Below are positions 49,974-57,691 of a stretch of DNA of 64,000 bases, piece by piece; the first letter of the stretch is position 1; each line of letters begins with the position of its first letter. Where the stretch lies: NCBI GenBank assembly GCA_965223835.1, contig CBDCXQ010000001.1, positions 4,402,001-4,466,000 of the forward strand. Reading direction: 5' to 3'. A model generated the notes under the pieces. The model was not told the DNA's origin. It ran no database searches and saw only the letters and a program-made list of their open reading frames with translations. The translations under genes and the position numbers were made by a program. Origin of the DNA: CAVYXZ01 sp965223835. GTDB taxonomy: Bacteria > Chloroflexota > Anaerolineae > Aggregatilineales > Phototrophicaceae.

Positions 49974-52454
49974 CTACTGCTCCGCCAACACGGCGAAGGT
50001 CAAGCGGTAGAATGCACCGCCCTGGTCGAAATCGCATTCAACTTCATCAAATCGGGCCTGCGTGGGCTGGACGATCACCTCACCGAGCAGATCATCACCG
50101 CCGCGCAGGAAACCATCTTCCTCCCACAATTGCACGGTGACTGGTTCCGTATAGCCCGCGAGAATAAAGTTATCCGGGCGATAATTGGGGGTCGCCTCCC
50201 AGCCTTTGGGAGTGTTATAAGTGCATTCGCGGAAATTAAACTCAGTACAGACCTTGTCGCGCAGAAACGTATCGCTCATCGTGTAACCAAATTGCTGGAC
50301 ATCCCAGACCGTGCGATCGGCGATTTTGAGATACACCTCGTCACCATCGCGTTCCTGGCCGCTAAAGCATTGCAACCGAATCAGGCGCAGCGTGAACGTG
50401 CTCGGAATTTCCAGCCGGTCAAGCGCCCGGGTCGGTTCAGCGACTTGCTCCCCAACGTCGATTAGAGTCTGGCCCGGCAATGGTATCCCCCACAATCGCA
50501 CGGTGCCATCATGCGCGGCGGATGCCAGAAGGGTGTTATCAGCGCTGAAGGCCACTTGATTGATCCGATCAGTGTGACCAGCCAATTCATTTTGCACGGT
50601 CCCGGTCTGAGGGTTAAGCAGTTGGATGTGGTTAGCGTCGGTGTGGGCAACTGCTGCCACATCGTCGCCGCCGGTGAGTGCAATCGCCGTTGCACCGGGT
50701 TGATCGAGCACAATCTGCTGGTCGTTGATGTCCCAGCCGTACAATCGTTTGCGATAATCGATCGCCGCTGCAATCCGACCATCAGCGCTGAATTTAGCGT
50801 GCATCACCCAATCGCGGTGACGTTTGAGAACCGCGTAAAGCTGACCACTGGCAACATCCCACAGCCGCACGCTATTATCAGAATCCCAGTGCCCCCGGCT
50901 CGTCTCACCGCCGACGGCTGCTGCAACCAGCCGACCATCCGGGCTGAAGTCAACATCATTCACCGGCGCGGCATGGTGAATCTCATGGGCAATCTCACCG
51001 CTTTCCAGATTCCATAACAGCAACCGCCCATCGGTATCCGTCGAAGCCACGACGGTCCCATCGGGGCTGACATCCACGCTGGTGACACATTTGGTATGGC
51101 CTGCAAAGACCAACTGTGCCGCAACTTCCAGCTCATCCCCCACCTCGGTCAGGTGATAGGTACGAACAGTGTTATCCAGGTTCGTGTTGGGATCGCCACT
51201 ACTCGAAATCAGGTGCTTACCGTCAGCGGTAAAGACCACCGCATTCACCGGAGCCTGATGATCCCGCAACGTTGCCACGACTGCACCGGTTCGCGCCCGC
51301 CACACCCGGACCGTTTTGTCCAGACTGCCCGACGCAACCCAGCGACCATCGGGACTGAGCGCTACACAGGTCACCGGGAGTGAGTGACCTTTGAGAATCG
51401 CCAGATTATCGACATCAGCAGCATATTCGAGCGTAATCGGTTTGCTGCGAAGTGCCCTGACTTGCGATTGAATCGCTTTTCCGGCAACAAACAATTGCAC
51501 GGCACGACTCTGACCTGCCGCCGCTGTCCCCGTTGCCAGGACATTGCCGTCCGGGCTAAAGATGGCTGGATACCCACCCGGTATCGTGTGTCGCAGCGCA
51601 CCGGCCTGGACTGCCCGCAATTCGATCCCGGCATTCTGGCGGGTACTGGTTACGGCTATGAGTTGATTGTCCGGGCTAAAGGTAACGCTGTGCGCCAGGA
51701 TAATGCGCAGCGGTGGGCTGCTCGCCTGACCCGTCGCGATGTCCCAGACCTGGACCGTGTTGCCGTTACGGGTGCGGGTTGCGACCTGTTGACCATCGGC
51801 ACTACTGCCCAGATAGAGCACTTCATCCGCAAATTTGATCACCACTTCGGCGCTCAGAATACCGTCGGCAGCATGCCATAAGCGCATGAAGCCCAATGGC
51901 GTTAAGGCGAACAATTGCTGACCATCGGGGCTGAACATGACCGCTGTGACTGGCTGTGGCAAGGCAAATTCGGCGATGACAGTTTTCGTTGTGATGTTGG
52001 TCAGGTGCAGGTCGGTGCCATCAGCAGCCGTATGCGCTGCCAGTAACTCGCCTGCCGCTGTCCAGGCCGCCGCCTGCATTTGCCGCTGATCGAGAATGAA
52101 CTCAGATTGTAGCGTTGGCTCCGGGGTCAACACCCAACTGGCGACGCGCCCGGCCCAAACGGTGAGCAACCGGTCTTCCGCATTGAAGTGTAGTTGCACA
52201 AGGCGATCTGCATATGCCGGTAGTGCGACACTTTGATCGCCGGTAGCCACATCCCATATCTTGATGGCCTTCCCACCAGTTGCCAGTTGTTGACTGGAGG
52301 GGCTGAACGCCAGCTTATGAACCTGATCCGCAGTGGCGACACTGATGGTATTGGCGGCATCACGGGTGATAGTCCGAGATTCAGGTACGCCATGTACCAG
52401 TATGTGGGACGGATTGAGCGTTTGCAGGTTTTCGAACGTAATCGGAGTCGACAT
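49974..52454 (-). CDS. Large WD40-repeat protein with C2-like C-terminus
   Basis: 826 residues, no signal peptide, AGGAAGG before the ATG. Residues about 50-675 contain twelve or more WD40 units, enough for two propellers, for example LKGHSLPVTCVALSPDGRWV then ASGSLDKTVRVWRARTGAVV, and LAGHTDRINQVAFSADNTLL. The last 150 residues form a separate beta-rich domain (FTLRLIRLQCFSGQERDGDE, VYLKIADRTVWDVQQFGY, VTVQLWEEDGFLRGGDDLLG) that looks like a C2-type sandwich. Role probably as a large cytoplasmic platform. Follows the DUF309 gene after 170 bp. Confidence 0.85.
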   Translation of the reverse strand: MSTPITFENLQTLNPSHILVHGVPESRTITRDAANTISVATADQVHKLAFSPSSQQLATGGKAIKIWDVATGDQSVALPAYADRLVQLHFNAEDRLLTVWAGRVASWVLTPEPTLQSEFILDQRQMQAAAWTAAGELLAAHTAADGTDLHLTNITTKTVIAEFALPQPVTAVMFSPDGQQLFALTPLGFMRLWHAADGILSAEVVIKFADEVLYLGSSADGQQVATRTRNGNTVQVWDIATGQASSPPLRIILAHSVTFSPDNQLIAVTSTRQNAGIELRAVQAGALRHTIPGGYPAIFSPDGNVLATGTAAAGQSRAVQLFVAGKAIQSQVRALRSKPITLEYAADVDNLAILKGHSLPVTCVALSPDGRWVASGSLDKTVRVWRARTGAVVATLRDHQAPVNAVVFTADGKHLISSSGDPNTNLDNTVRTYHLTEVGDELEVAAQLVFAGHTKCVTSVDVSPDGTVVASTDTDGRLLLWNLESGEIAHEIHHAAPVNDVDFSPDGRLVAAAVGGETSRGHWDSDNSVRLWDVASGQLYAVLKRHRDWVMHAKFSADGRIAAAIDYRKRLYGWDINDQQIVLDQPGATAIALTGGDDVAAVAHTDANHIQLLNPQTGTVQNELAGHTDRINQVAFSADNTLLASAAHDGTVRLWGIPLPGQTLIDVGEQVAEPTRALDRLEIPSTFTLRLIRLQCFSGQERDGDEVYLKIADRTVWDVQQFGYTMSDTFLRDKVCTEFNFRECTYNTPKGWEATPNYRPDNFILAGYTEPVTVQLWEEDGFLRGGDDLLGEVIVQPTQARFDEVECDFDQGGAFYRLTFAVLAEQ

Positions 52455-52625
52455 CGCGTCCTTCCTGTCAGAAACAAGACTTCATGATATTAACCGCTGG
52501 ACCAGCTCCTGCCAAAGACTATGCCACCAAACCCAATCATCGCCTGCGCATACGCCCTCTTCTGTCCATCATTCGCACAACAAGCAAATTTTTAGACCGT
52601 TGAGACACTGTTTCAAGCCGGTTGT

Positions 52626-53408
52626 TCAGGTTGAATCTGTCAGCTTATCATCACGAACCAACACCGGTTTGAGGAGTGACCGATCAAACTGGTCAATTGT
52701 ATCTGGGGACAGCATTTCCAATTCGGCCCGAACTCGGGCGGCGTCGGCCCGTAGCTGCTGGACATTCACGCCCTGACACTCATCCGGCAAGACCAATAAC
52801 CATTGCGTGCTGCGCAGCAACATCTTGAGCGCCCCCCGATAGTTACCGCGTTCAATTTGGTAATAGGCGACGCCCACTTGCAATATCGCCCGGTAGAGAT
52901 CGCGCACGGGTGCTTCAGTATTCACCCACTGTTCCTCAAAAAGGTCGTGTTGCGGATAATATTCGCCAGCATTGAATTTCTCGACACCAGCAACCGCGAG
53001 TGGCGGCAAAGCATCCTGACAGCCGCAGTCCAGCGCACGAAGATATTCTGGGTCAGGAACCCGAGCATACTCAGCGACCAATTGGCTGATTTGTGCGGCG
53101 AGTTCATCTGGCGCAAGCGCAACATCGGCCCCAGCAATCAACGCAGCTTTGCGCTCAGCGGCGCTCATGGCGCTGACAAACACCGGGATGCGGCGGGTAG
53201 CGTTGTTGGCTTTGGCCGCCGTTGTCCAGAACTGCCAATCTGAAGCCGCGGCGTTAACCAGAATCAGTGCGGCGTGAGCATCAGTCAGGCGGGCGACGTA
53301 ACCGCTGCGTTCCGTTTCGTGAACAATGGTATAGTCCGCTTGCAATTGTTCGATTATTTCAGCTTGCCAGGGCACGTCCCCAGCGATGACAATGGTCGGT
53401 AAACTCAT
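52626..53408 (-). CDS. Receiver-like domain fused to DUF309
   Basis: 260 residues. Residues 1-120 have a receiver-like alpha/beta fold (PTIVIAGDVPWQAEIIEQLQ; AHAALILVNAAASDWQFWTT; RIPVFVSAMSAAERKAALIA then GADVALAPDELAAQISQLVA) but the phosphoacceptor Asp is replaced (LILVNAAA) and the Lys is Pro, so phosphorylation is unlikely. Residues 125-260 are DUF309: KFNAGEYYPQHDLFEEQWVN, RDLYRAILQVGVAYYQIERG, NYRGALKMLLRSTQWLL, a small helical bundle of unknown function. It overlaps the upstream lectin-like gene by 4 bp. Confidence 0.85.
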   Translation of the reverse strand: MSLPTIVIAGDVPWQAEIIEQLQADYTIVHETERSGYVARLTDAHAALILVNAAASDWQFWTTAAKANNATRRIPVFVSAMSAAERKAALIAGADVALAPDELAAQISQLVAEYARVPDPEYLRALDCGCQDALPPLAVAGVEKFNAGEYYPQHDLFEEQWVNTEAPVRDLYRAILQVGVAYYQIERGNYRGALKMLLRSTQWLLVLPDECQGVNVQQLRADAARVRAELEMLSPDTIDQFDRSLLKPVLVRDDKLTDST

Positions 53409-54169
53409 GAATCAATCCTTACAGTTCTCAGTTGTAGTGTCTGCGGTACAGTCAACGGCAATAGACCGAAGCCCAAATGCCCCTGTGGGGTGACAATCGC
53501 GTACTGATTATCCACCCAGGCGACGAAGCCCAGCGGTCCACCAGGCGCGACCGGGGCTTCATGAACGACCTGCTCATCAACAGCGAAAGTTGCACCCTCG
53601 CGTCGCCAATTGAGCGTATAGGTATGCCAGCCTGTGAGTAAATCGGAGGATAATAGTGCTTCGCTGACGCCAATTGCACGCTGGCCGATGGGCCACAGCC
53701 GATCATACAGGGTCGGAATCCGCATCAGCAACACACCCAGTGGCGCGGTAGGTGCCAGTGCCAGAAATTGCCAGCGTCGCGTGTTGATGGTCGCCGCTTT
53801 CCAGCCAGATCCCGGTACGCCTCGTGCCAGTTGCATGTTGTTGGGCGGCGAGCCAAAGAAAAACCAGATCGCTTGCGGCGGTCGCAACCGATACTGCCCC
53901 GGCATGAACGGTTGATTCCAGAAGCCGAACCCCGCCGTGCCCTGTATGTCAGCGCTAAGTGCTCTGGCAGTCACGGTCAGCGTGAGCGGTGGTCGCCATT
54001 GGAAATTAGGCCCGGCATAATCACTGATCTGGGCGTCACTGTAGACACTTTCCGGCGTAGGCGCATTGGTCAGGTTGAGCACAGCGTCAACCAGTCGCAC
54101 CGTCCCAGAGCCGATTTCGGTCAAGCGGATGTCGGAGTGCAGGCTGCCATTACTCAAAATGGGGCGCAT
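53405..54169 (-). CDS. Concanavalin-like sandwich protein (GH16-like fold)
   Basis: 254 residues without signal peptide. Beta-rich, with LTLTVTARALSADIQGTAGF, GFWNQPFMPGQYRLRPPQAI, WFFFGSPPNN and, later, LTGWHTYTLNWRREGATFAV, DEQVVHEAPVAPGGPLGFVA, WVDNQYAI. The W-H-x-Y-x-x-x-W then F-x-V-D-x-x-x-V arrangement is the back sheet of GH16/laminarinase-type jellyrolls, but the ExDxE catalytic motif is not seen, so this is more likely a binding protein. ATGA overlap with the receiver-DUF309 gene implies co-expression. Confidence 0.75.
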   Translation of the reverse strand: MRPILSNGSLHSDIRLTEIGSGTVRLVDAVLNLTNAPTPESVYSDAQISDYAGPNFQWRPPLTLTVTARALSADIQGTAGFGFWNQPFMPGQYRLRPPQAIWFFFGSPPNNMQLARGVPGSGWKAATINTRRWQFLALAPTAPLGVLLMRIPTLYDRLWPIGQRAIGVSEALLSSDLLTGWHTYTLNWRREGATFAVDEQVVHEAPVAPGGPLGFVAWVDNQYAIVTPQGHLGFGLLPLTVPQTLQLRTVRIDS

Positions 54170-54248
54170 CGGTCACTTTCGGCATGGTATCGTTACGACG
54201 CCTATTATACCGGCTGTCTGCTGGTGGGTTTATGTTGTCAACAAAGTG

Positions 54249-54277
54249 TTGACGCTCAGGGGGCAAGGTGCTAAAAT
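54249..54277 (+). promoter_or_regulatory. Promoter of tRNA-Leu
   Basis: TTGACG (54249-54254), 17-base spacer, TAAAAT (54272-54277), predicted start near 54284. An inverted repeat GTCAAC-AAAGT-GTTGAC overlaps the -35 box. Confidence 0.65.
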
Positions 54278-54335
54278 TCTGAGAACAATTCGGAAAAATC
54301 ATTACTATTTATGATTGACTTACCGAATGTATGAT

Positions 54336-54418
54336 GGGGTTGTGGTGGAACGGTAGACACCGGGCACTTAAAATGCTCTGCCTTTGCGGGCGTGTGGGTT
54401 CGACTCCCACCAACCCCA
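54336..54418 (+). tRNA. tRNA-Leu (UAA anticodon)
   Basis: Acceptor strands GGGGTTG (54336-54342) and CAACCCC (54411-54417) pair perfectly, with A at 54418 as discriminator. The anticodon arm GGGCA-CTTAAAA-TGCTC gives anticodon TAA. A long variable arm follows and the T arm is GTGGG-TTCGACT-CCCAC. These are class II tRNA-Leu features. CCA is not encoded. An intrinsic terminator follows closely. Confidence 0.97.
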
Positions 54419-54421
54419 CAC

Positions 54422-54446
54422 AAGCGCTCTTAACCAGGCGCTTTTT
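54422..54446 (+). terminator. Intrinsic terminator of tRNA-Leu
   Basis: AAGCGC (54422-54427) pairs with GCGCTT (54438-54443) across a 10-base loop; the stem ends in a T run (54442-54446). Confidence 0.8.
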
Positions 54447-54495
54447 CTTTACCCCTTTCAGAGTAATCCAGTCGGGTTGAGTCCACTTTAAAATA

Positions 54496-54524
54496 TTGAC
54501 AGCGTAATAAAAAGGATCTATACT
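54496..54524 (+). promoter_or_regulatory. Strong promoter of the candidate small RNA
   Basis: TTGACA (54496-54501), an exact 17-base spacer and TATACT (54519-54524). Transcription should begin near 54531, downstream of the tRNA terminator and 155 bases before the HNH gene. Confidence 0.8.
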
Positions 54525-54530
54525 ATTCAC

Positions 54531-54660
54531 ACCTAAAAAGGCCGTCGCGTTGTTGGAGCAACCGACGGCACGGCCACACTGGAATAGGGCAATGTGACGC
54601 TGCACATTATAACAGAGTGCGAGGGCGTTGTGACCAATCCATTGGGCCAGCGCTTTTTTA
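54531..54660 (+). ncRNA. Candidate structured small RNA or leader upstream of HNH gene
   Basis: About 130 nt between a near-consensus promoter and an intrinsic terminator, with no open frame of note. Near the 5' end GCCGTCG (54541-54547) pairs with CGACGGC (54563-54569), continued inside by GTTG (54549-54552) / CAAC (54559-54562) with one bulged C and a 6-base loop, giving an 11-bp hairpin. Weaker pairings lie in the middle (GCAC...GTGC, 54602-54620). The 3' end is the terminator hairpin. It resembles no RNA family I know; SRP, RNase P and tmRNA motifs are absent. It may be an independent sRNA or an attenuator for the HNH gene that follows 25 bases later. Confidence 0.6.
54622..54659 (+). terminator. 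Intrinsic terminator closing the candidate small RNA
   Basis: AGGGCGTTG (54622-54630) pairs with CAGCGCTTT (about 54648-54656) using two or three G-U pairs; inside, CCAA (54634-54637) pairs with TTGG (54642-54645). The stem leads straight into TTTTTT (54654-54659). Confidence 0.75.
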
Positions 54661-54684
54661 TTTCTCTGAATAGGAGCCAATTCC

Positions 54685-55392
54685 ATGCGCAAGAATGAAG
54701 ACTTTCGTGAAATTCTTCAACTCTGGGAACAGGGTTACAACAAGAAACAAATCTCTCGCCTGACTGACATTCCCCGTGCCACCGTCCGTGATTGCATCAA
54801 TCGCTACGGCACCGTGGCTGGATTAGAGCAGGCTATCAACAAACGTGCTGAACAGAAAGCGGATACGCAAGACCGTCGTAAAGCGGAGCGCCGCAAACGA
54901 ACTCCTAAACCCCGCCCCTGGCGCTACACTCAGGACGAACTCCGAGCAGCGGTAAAAGAATCGCGTTCGATTGCGCAGACACTCGATAAACTGGGAATCG
55001 TTGCCGCCGGTGGTAACTATGAAACTATCAAATCAAGAGTTGCTGAATTAAGTATTGACACATCTCATTTCAGAGGCAAGGGCTGGTCACAAGGTCTGAA
55101 AAAATCTTATGATCCCAGAAAGAGGATGGCTGATATTCTGGTAGAGAATTCTACTTACAAAAACACGGGGCTTTTAAGGCAGCGCCTGATTAAAGAAGGC
55201 TATTTCGAACATCGTTGTGTAAGCTGTGAGTTGGAGCAATGGCTAGAACAACCAATTCCGCTGGAACTGGACCACATCAACGGTGATCGGCACGATAATC
55301 GCCTGGAAAATCTGCGGTTGCTTTGTCCAAATTGCCATGCGCTCACCCCGACCTATCGCGGGCGCAATATGGACCCTAATAATAAGACTTGA
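54685..55392 (+). CDS. HNH endonuclease with helix-turn-helix domains
   Basis: 235 residues, AGGAG eight bases before the ATG. N-terminal helix-turn-helix (about 10-45: WEQGYNKKQISRLTDIPRAT), a basic linker, a second conserved DNA-binding-like region (about 82-140: AVKESRSIAQTLDKLGIVAA, GGNYETIKSRVAELSIDTSH, FRGKGWSQG) and a zinc-bound HNH nuclease at 176-225: HRCVSCELEQW, LELDHINGDRHDNRLENLRL, LCPNCH, with C178/C181/C214/C217 for zinc and H197, N205, H218 as HNH. This architecture recurs as a stand-alone family in Actinobacteria, Chloroflexota and phages, with unknown targets. It lies just behind a tRNA gene. Confidence 0.9.
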   Translation: MRKNEDFREILQLWEQGYNKKQISRLTDIPRATVRDCINRYGTVAGLEQAINKRAEQKADTQDRRKAERRKRTPKPRPWRYTQDELRAAVKESRSIAQTLDKLGIVAAGGNYETIKSRVAELSIDTSHFRGKGWSQGLKKSYDPRKRMADILVENSTYKNTGLLRQRLIKEGYFEHRCVSCELEQWLEQPIPLELDHINGDRHDNRLENLRLLCPNCHALTPTYRGRNMDPNNKT

Positions 55393-55452
55393 GCAAGTCC
55401 GGGCAATTTATCAGCGATCATGGCAAGCTGGGACTGAAACAGTGACATACGA

Positions 55453-56304
55453 TCACACCAGCCCCGGCACCGACCCGACCAACAACGCACCGGCTGTCAG
55501 TAAAAATAATAGCTTGGAGACCGCAATTAAGGTCTTGCTGTTTTGCGGCGTCGACCGCAGCAGCGCGTAGAGCAGAATCGGCCAGATGCCCGCGACTGCC
55601 GCGATAAGATACCAGCGGTTGAGTGACCAGACCGGCAAAATGAGCGGTAGCGTCAGCGCTGTGAGCAGCAGCGAGATTTGGCTAATGCGCAACGCAGTCA
55701 GGGGTCCATAGCGGGTCGTCAAATTATCAACCCCGTGCTCCTTGTCGCCGGCATAATCGGGCACGGTTTTGAGGACCTCGCGCGCGAAAAAAGCGGGGAA
55801 CACAAATAGGATCGTCAACAGAACGGGCAGTATATGACCCAATGCCAACCCACCAAACGGTAAGATCAACGCACCCATCATCGCGACTGCCAGGTGGCCG
55901 ACCAAAAAGCGCTGTTTCAGTTGGGTGGAATACATGAACAACAAGAGCACAATCCCCAGACTCACCAGACCCAGCATCGCATTAACTTTGAGCGCCAGGC
56001 CCAGCGCTGTGGTATTCAAGAGCCAGTACAGCGCCCAGGCGGTCGCGACCGAAACTGTTCCTGCTGCCAGGGGCCGGTCAGGCCGGTTGATGCGGTCAAT
56101 CTCGATGTCGTTGATGTCATTCACGACAAACCCGCCCGCCGTGATCAACATCGTCGCCGCGCCTGCCATCAGCAGCGTCGCCAGATTGATCGGCTCACCA
56201 TAATGCCACGCCGTAATCAAATAACCGATGATGGTCCCGATACCCGCACCCACGCTGTTAAATGGATGCATCACGGTCAGGATTAATTTGAGCTTTGCTA
56301 ACAT
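55453..56304 (-). CDS. UbiA-family prenyltransferase
   Basis: 283 residues, eight to nine helices. First Asp-rich motif NDINDIEIDRINRPDRPL (about 62-79) and second, KTVPDYAGDKEHGVDNLTTR (about 186-205), bind the Mg-diphosphate of the prenyl donor. The N-terminal MLAKLKLILTVMHPFNSVGA and the short size resemble geranylgeranylglycerol-phosphate geranylgeranyltransferases (DGGGPS-like), also used by bacteria for quinone-type or chlorophyll-type prenylation. Acceptor uncertain. Only 7 bp separates it from the MFS gene, so the two are probably one operon. Confidence 0.9.
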   Translation of the reverse strand: MLAKLKLILTVMHPFNSVGAGIGTIIGYLITAWHYGEPINLATLLMAGAATMLITAGGFVVNDINDIEIDRINRPDRPLAAGTVSVATAWALYWLLNTTALGLALKVNAMLGLVSLGIVLLLFMYSTQLKQRFLVGHLAVAMMGALILPFGGLALGHILPVLLTILFVFPAFFAREVLKTVPDYAGDKEHGVDNLTTRYGPLTALRISQISLLLTALTLPLILPVWSLNRWYLIAAVAGIWPILLYALLRSTPQNSKTLIAVSKLLFLLTAGALLVGSVPGLV

Positions 56305-56311
56305 GCTGATC

Positions 56312-57481
56312 CTATTCCACGCTGCGCAGCCACCACATCAAGCCGCACCCTATCAATACAATACCCATCGTAACCGCGCCGAGCAAGGCAAAATCACCCG
56401 TCCAGGCCAACAGCCGACTGCCCAGAATTGCGCCGAGTAAGCGCCCCAACGAGGCTGCGCTGAGATTCGCGCTCATCATCAATGAGCGGGCGGTAGGCAA
56501 CACCTCGGTGAATAACGTGATTGAAGCAATGATCGCCGTTTCGAGGAATACAAACAGGACGAACATACCGGCCAGCGCCAGCACCAGATTGATGCTGGTG
56601 TGGGGGAGTAGCCCAAAACACAATGCTGTGAATAGGGCACTTATCAGGGCCAGTCGCCATTTACCAACGCGGTCGCCCAGGACTGAGAGCGTCACCTCGC
56701 CCACGACTTCTGCCAGGCCAATCACCACCGTGACCAATCCTAACGCGGTTATTTCTAGGTCAAACGATTGCTGCATCCATAGGCCGTAATTGATGAAAAA
56801 TATTTCTTGCCCGGCAAGAATGCACAGGGTAAAACCCAGTGCCGCCAGCATTATAGGATTGGAGCGCACGAGTTGCCAATAATTGGGGCGCGGGCGCGGT
56901 GCCAGGGTGTCGTCTCGCACCGGTGCGTCGCCGGGAAGATAACGCCAGATCACCCCCGTAGCCAGCGCCAGCAAGACAAACAGCAGTAAAAAGACGACCT
57001 GTAAACTGCTGACATCCAGCAGAAACCCGGTCAAGGGTGCCGATACGAACAACGCCCCGGACCAGCTTAACTCGATCACGCCCCAGGCCCGCGCCCGATT
57101 CGCAAACGGAATGCGATCGCCCACATAGGCTTGCATAGCCGGGTCAAAAATTACTTTGGCGACACCATAGGCCACAATAATGAAGGCAAAAATCCAGATA
57201 TGGGTGAAGACCACCCCAAACAAACTGACCGCTGCCATAAGCGCCATTGACCCAACCATGACGACTTTGCGCCCATAACGCTCAGAGAGGGGACTGAAGA
57301 TTGGGCTAAATATGCCCACACCCCGACCCACCGCCAGGGCAAATTGGACTGTACTGACGGGAGCCGCCAGGCGGAGTGCAATGGCCGGGATAAAGGGATA
57401 CACAAACCGTTGGGTCATGTTCAATATAAGGCGACCGACGGTAAAGACGACAACGATGCGGGCTAGATGGTTCAATCGCAA
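56312..57481 (-). CDS. Major facilitator superfamily transporter
   Basis: 389 residues with twelve helices, TTG start with AGGAGAGT upstream (a second TTG two codons later is also possible). MFS signature between helices 2 and 3: FSPIFSPLSERYGRKVVMVG (G-x-x-x-D/E-R-x-G-R-K). Another half-signature occurs at VLGDRVGKWRLAL. No ATP-binding part, so a proton- or gradient-driven export/import is expected. Substrate unknown; pairing with UbiA suggests efflux of a prenylated compound, but this is speculative. Confidence 0.9.
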   Translation of the reverse strand: MRLNHLARIVVVFTVGRLILNMTQRFVYPFIPAIALRLAAPVSTVQFALAVGRGVGIFSPIFSPLSERYGRKVVMVGSMALMAAVSLFGVVFTHIWIFAFIIVAYGVAKVIFDPAMQAYVGDRIPFANRARAWGVIELSWSGALFVSAPLTGFLLDVSSLQVVFLLLFVLLALATGVIWRYLPGDAPVRDDTLAPRPRPNYWQLVRSNPIMLAALGFTLCILAGQEIFFINYGLWMQQSFDLEITALGLVTVVIGLAEVVGEVTLSVLGDRVGKWRLALISALFTALCFGLLPHTSINLVLALAGMFVLFVFLETAIIASITLFTEVLPTARSLMMSANLSAASLGRLLGAILGSRLLAWTGDFALLGAVTMGIVLIGCGLMWWLRSVE

Positions 57482-57647
57482 ACTCTCCTGTTGACCGGCA
57501 CATTATGCCGTGTTTGCAGCGGGTTTACGAGTAGCCAGCAACGCCTGGTATTTTTACCATGACAGCTACCGGAACGCGGCAGTTGGTTCAATCACCTGTT
57601 TGAGTAGGCTATTCAAGCGATCGTTGATAATTCAGATCCGCAAGCTA

Positions 57648-57656
57648 TGCTATAAT
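57648..57656 (+). promoter_or_regulatory. Extended -10 promoter of the hybrid sensor gene
   Basis: TGC-TATAAT (57648-57656), 36 bases before the ATG at 57692. No good -35 box at normal spacing. Confidence 0.5.
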
Positions 57657-57691
57657 CAAAAGCGTTTTAGTGATGATTGAGGGCCATTTTT

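Noticed and set aside
54531..55392. HEARO/IscB-type RNA-guided nuclease
   Set aside because: The HNH protein is 235 residues with helix-turn-helix parts and no RuvC or bridge helix, so it is not IscB/IsrB; only a looser RNA association is considered.
54336..55392. Integrated prophage or genomic island at tRNA-Leu
   Set aside because: No integrase, no repeat of the tRNA 3' end further downstream was noticed, and only the HNH gene is phage-like.
48340..57481. Terpenoid gene cluster joining the PaxB-like and UbiA genes
   Set aside because: They are about 6.5 kb apart with unrelated genes, a tRNA and strand changes between; no prenyl synthase or oxidase is nearby.
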